A stretch of DNA of 30,882 nt. Source: Planctomycetaceae bacterium. Its GTDB lineage: Bacteria > Planctomycetota > Planctomycetia > Pirellulales > Thermoguttaceae. Positions 29,948-30,882 of this stretch are shown here, piece after piece; position 1 is the stretch's first letter; every line of letters begins with the position of its first letter. The DNA lies in NCBI GenBank assembly GCA_015062085.1, contig SUVI01000028.1, positions 1 through 30,882 of the forward strand. Direction: 5' to 3'. The position numbers and the translations under genes were made by a program. The notes beneath the pieces are model-generated. The model was not told the origin of the DNA and searched no databases. It was given only the letters and a program-made list of their open reading frames with translations.

Positions 29948-30882
29948 TTAGCGGCCGGCACGATTTCCGACGCGTCCAGCCGGCTGCGTCACGATACTCT
30001 GCGCGGAAGGTGAGTTCGGGAATTCCGTGATCGATCCGTTACCCATCGGCTGGGGAACCGGATTTCGGTGCGAACGGTTTCCTTCCGGAGGAAGATCCGT
30101 GGAGTAGCTCTGCTGCGGTTTCGTGCTGTACTGGACATTTCCCGGAAGTCCGCGCTGTGCCGCCGTTCCCTGCTGATTGATGCTTTCGCCCGGAGCGCTC
30201 ATCTGGATCTGACTGCCCGGCACGAAACTGGCACGGAGATAATCATCCGACATGGAGACCGAGGACTGCGGGTCCGTCTGCCAGCCGCCGCCAAGAGCGG
30301 TATAAAGCGTCACGACACTGGAAGCAAGCTGTGCGTGCACGGACGCCAGAGCCAGCTGGTTGGACAGTCGGTAACGCTGGGAGTCGAGGACCACCATGTA
30401 CTCGCGTTTTCCGGTCTCGTACAGGTCATACGAAAGTTTGAGCGCCTCATTGTAATTCTTGACCGCTTCAAGCTGTTCATCATACTGATCCTGAAGTTTG
30501 ACGTAATTCATGATCGCATTGTTGACCTCTTCGGAAGCCTGAAGGACCGCGTACTGGTACTCGAGACGCATTTCTTCGGTCACGCTTTCCTGCTTTGCGA
30601 TGGAGCAGCGCACTCGGCCAAACTCAAAAATGCGCCACTGAAGTCGCGGCATGATGCTCGCTGTGAGGCTCTGACCGTCAAACAGGTCGTCGATATTTTC
30701 CGCCTGAAGGCCGAAGGAGCCGTCGATGTAGAACTTCGGATAAAGTTCCGCCTGTACGGCACCGACCAGAGCGGTCTGCTGAGCAAGACGGCGTTCCAGA
30801 GCGCGAATATCAGGACGGCGGCGCAAAATGTCTGCCGGAATACCGACGGCGACCGCATCCGGAGCGTTCGGAATGAACGATT
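29948..30882 (-). CDS. Outer-membrane efflux protein, NodT/CusC type (N-terminal part outside window)
   Basis: C-terminal 311 residues of a TolC-like channel subunit that carries substrates of RND or similar pumps across the outer membrane. The window opens with 'PADILRRRPDIRALERRL', the conserved start of the second OEP repeat in NodT-family proteins, followed by 'YPKFYIDGSFGL' and the long coiled-coil helices 'ASEEVNNAIMNYVKLQDQY' and 'ALKLSYDLYETGKREYMVVLDSQRYRLSNQL'. After 'LYTALGGGW', where most members end, a Pro/Gln/Ser-rich tail of roughly 110 residues is added. The frame is open at the right edge; no start codon is visible. Confidence 0.9.
   Translation of the reverse strand, partial: SFIPNAPDAVAVGIPADILRRRPDIRALERRLAQQTALVGAVQAELYPKFYIDGSFGLQAENIDDLFDGQSLTASIMPRLQWRIFEFGRVRCSIAKQESVTEEMRLEYQYAVLQASEEVNNAIMNYVKLQDQYDEQLEAVKNYNEALKLSYDLYETGKREYMVVLDSQRYRLSNQLALASVHAQLASSVVTLYTALGGGWQTDPQSSVSMSDDYLRASFVPGSQIQMSAPGESINQQGTAAQRGLPGNVQYSTKPQQSYSTDLPPEGNRSHRNPVPQPMGNGSITEFPNSPSAQSIVTQPAGRVGNRAGR

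Noticed and set aside
1..30882. tRNA or rRNA genes
   Set aside because: No cloverleaf with a TTC-arm motif or rRNA-like stretch was noticed on either strand by eye; a dedicated scan such as tRNAscan-SE could not be run.

Overview
The window looks like a chromosomal stretch from a planctomycete (Planctomycetota, probably Pirellulales and perhaps a gut or anaerobic lineage). The clearest marker is the 263-residue protein at 24694-25485, whose 'AEYLDN...EYEKFCL.SEV.LGEVASCH.IL' layout I recognise from conserved Planctomycete membrane proteins. ECF sigma factors with a small companion gene, secreted glycosidases and spacious, repeat-rich intergenic regions agree with this. No sequence search was possible, so the lineage is an inference.

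Layout. 1-1961: the end of an SGNH hydrolase, a tandem pair of structured repeats, and a solo BtuF-like lipoprotein. 1962-5914: an AT-richer accessory block with a small zinc-ribbon membrane protein, two paralogous secreted proteins of unknown function, two near-consensus promoters, two terminators, and a cluster of MITE-like elements. 5915-8272: housekeeping genes ispF and cysS. 8273-12671: a secreted GH127 enzyme and a sugar isomerase/epimerase-like TIM barrel. 12884-13755: a frameshifted ankyrin-repeat membrane protein. 14098-17144: a betaine-lipid operon (btaA, btaB) followed by a squalene/phytoene synthase family gene. 17295-18463: an ECF sigma factor and its probable partner. 18552-24353, minus strand: hpf-ptsN-ptsH-ptsI, then a DUF2344 protein and RNase G/E. 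24694-28204, minus strand: the planctomycete membrane protein and a large secreted glycosidase-like protein. 28912-29784: a LOG-family protein. 29948 to the right edge: the C-terminal part of a NodT/CusC-type outer-membrane efflux protein, cut by the window.

Three interspersed repeat families can be seen by eye. REP-A (copies near 378, 602 and 8315) carries hairpins whose arms change in a compensatory way between copies. REP-B (5267-5530 and 28415-28702, plus relics) is about 260-290 bp with imperfect terminal inverted repeats. REP-C (5549-5724 and an arm at 3743) is palindromic. Promoters are easy to read: TTGnnn, a spacer that is usually 16 bases, then a TATAAT-like box. Several are followed almost at once by an inverted repeat at the predicted transcript start. 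Five phased A-tracts lie just upstream of the promoter of the secreted glycosidase-like gene.

How the genes may work together: the PTS phosphorelay genes here come without a sugar permease and lie beside a ribosome hibernation factor, which suggests a regulatory rather than a transport role. The bta operon would make phosphorus-free betaine lipid. The GH127 enzyme, the isomerase-like protein and the second glycosidase point to use of plant-type glycans.
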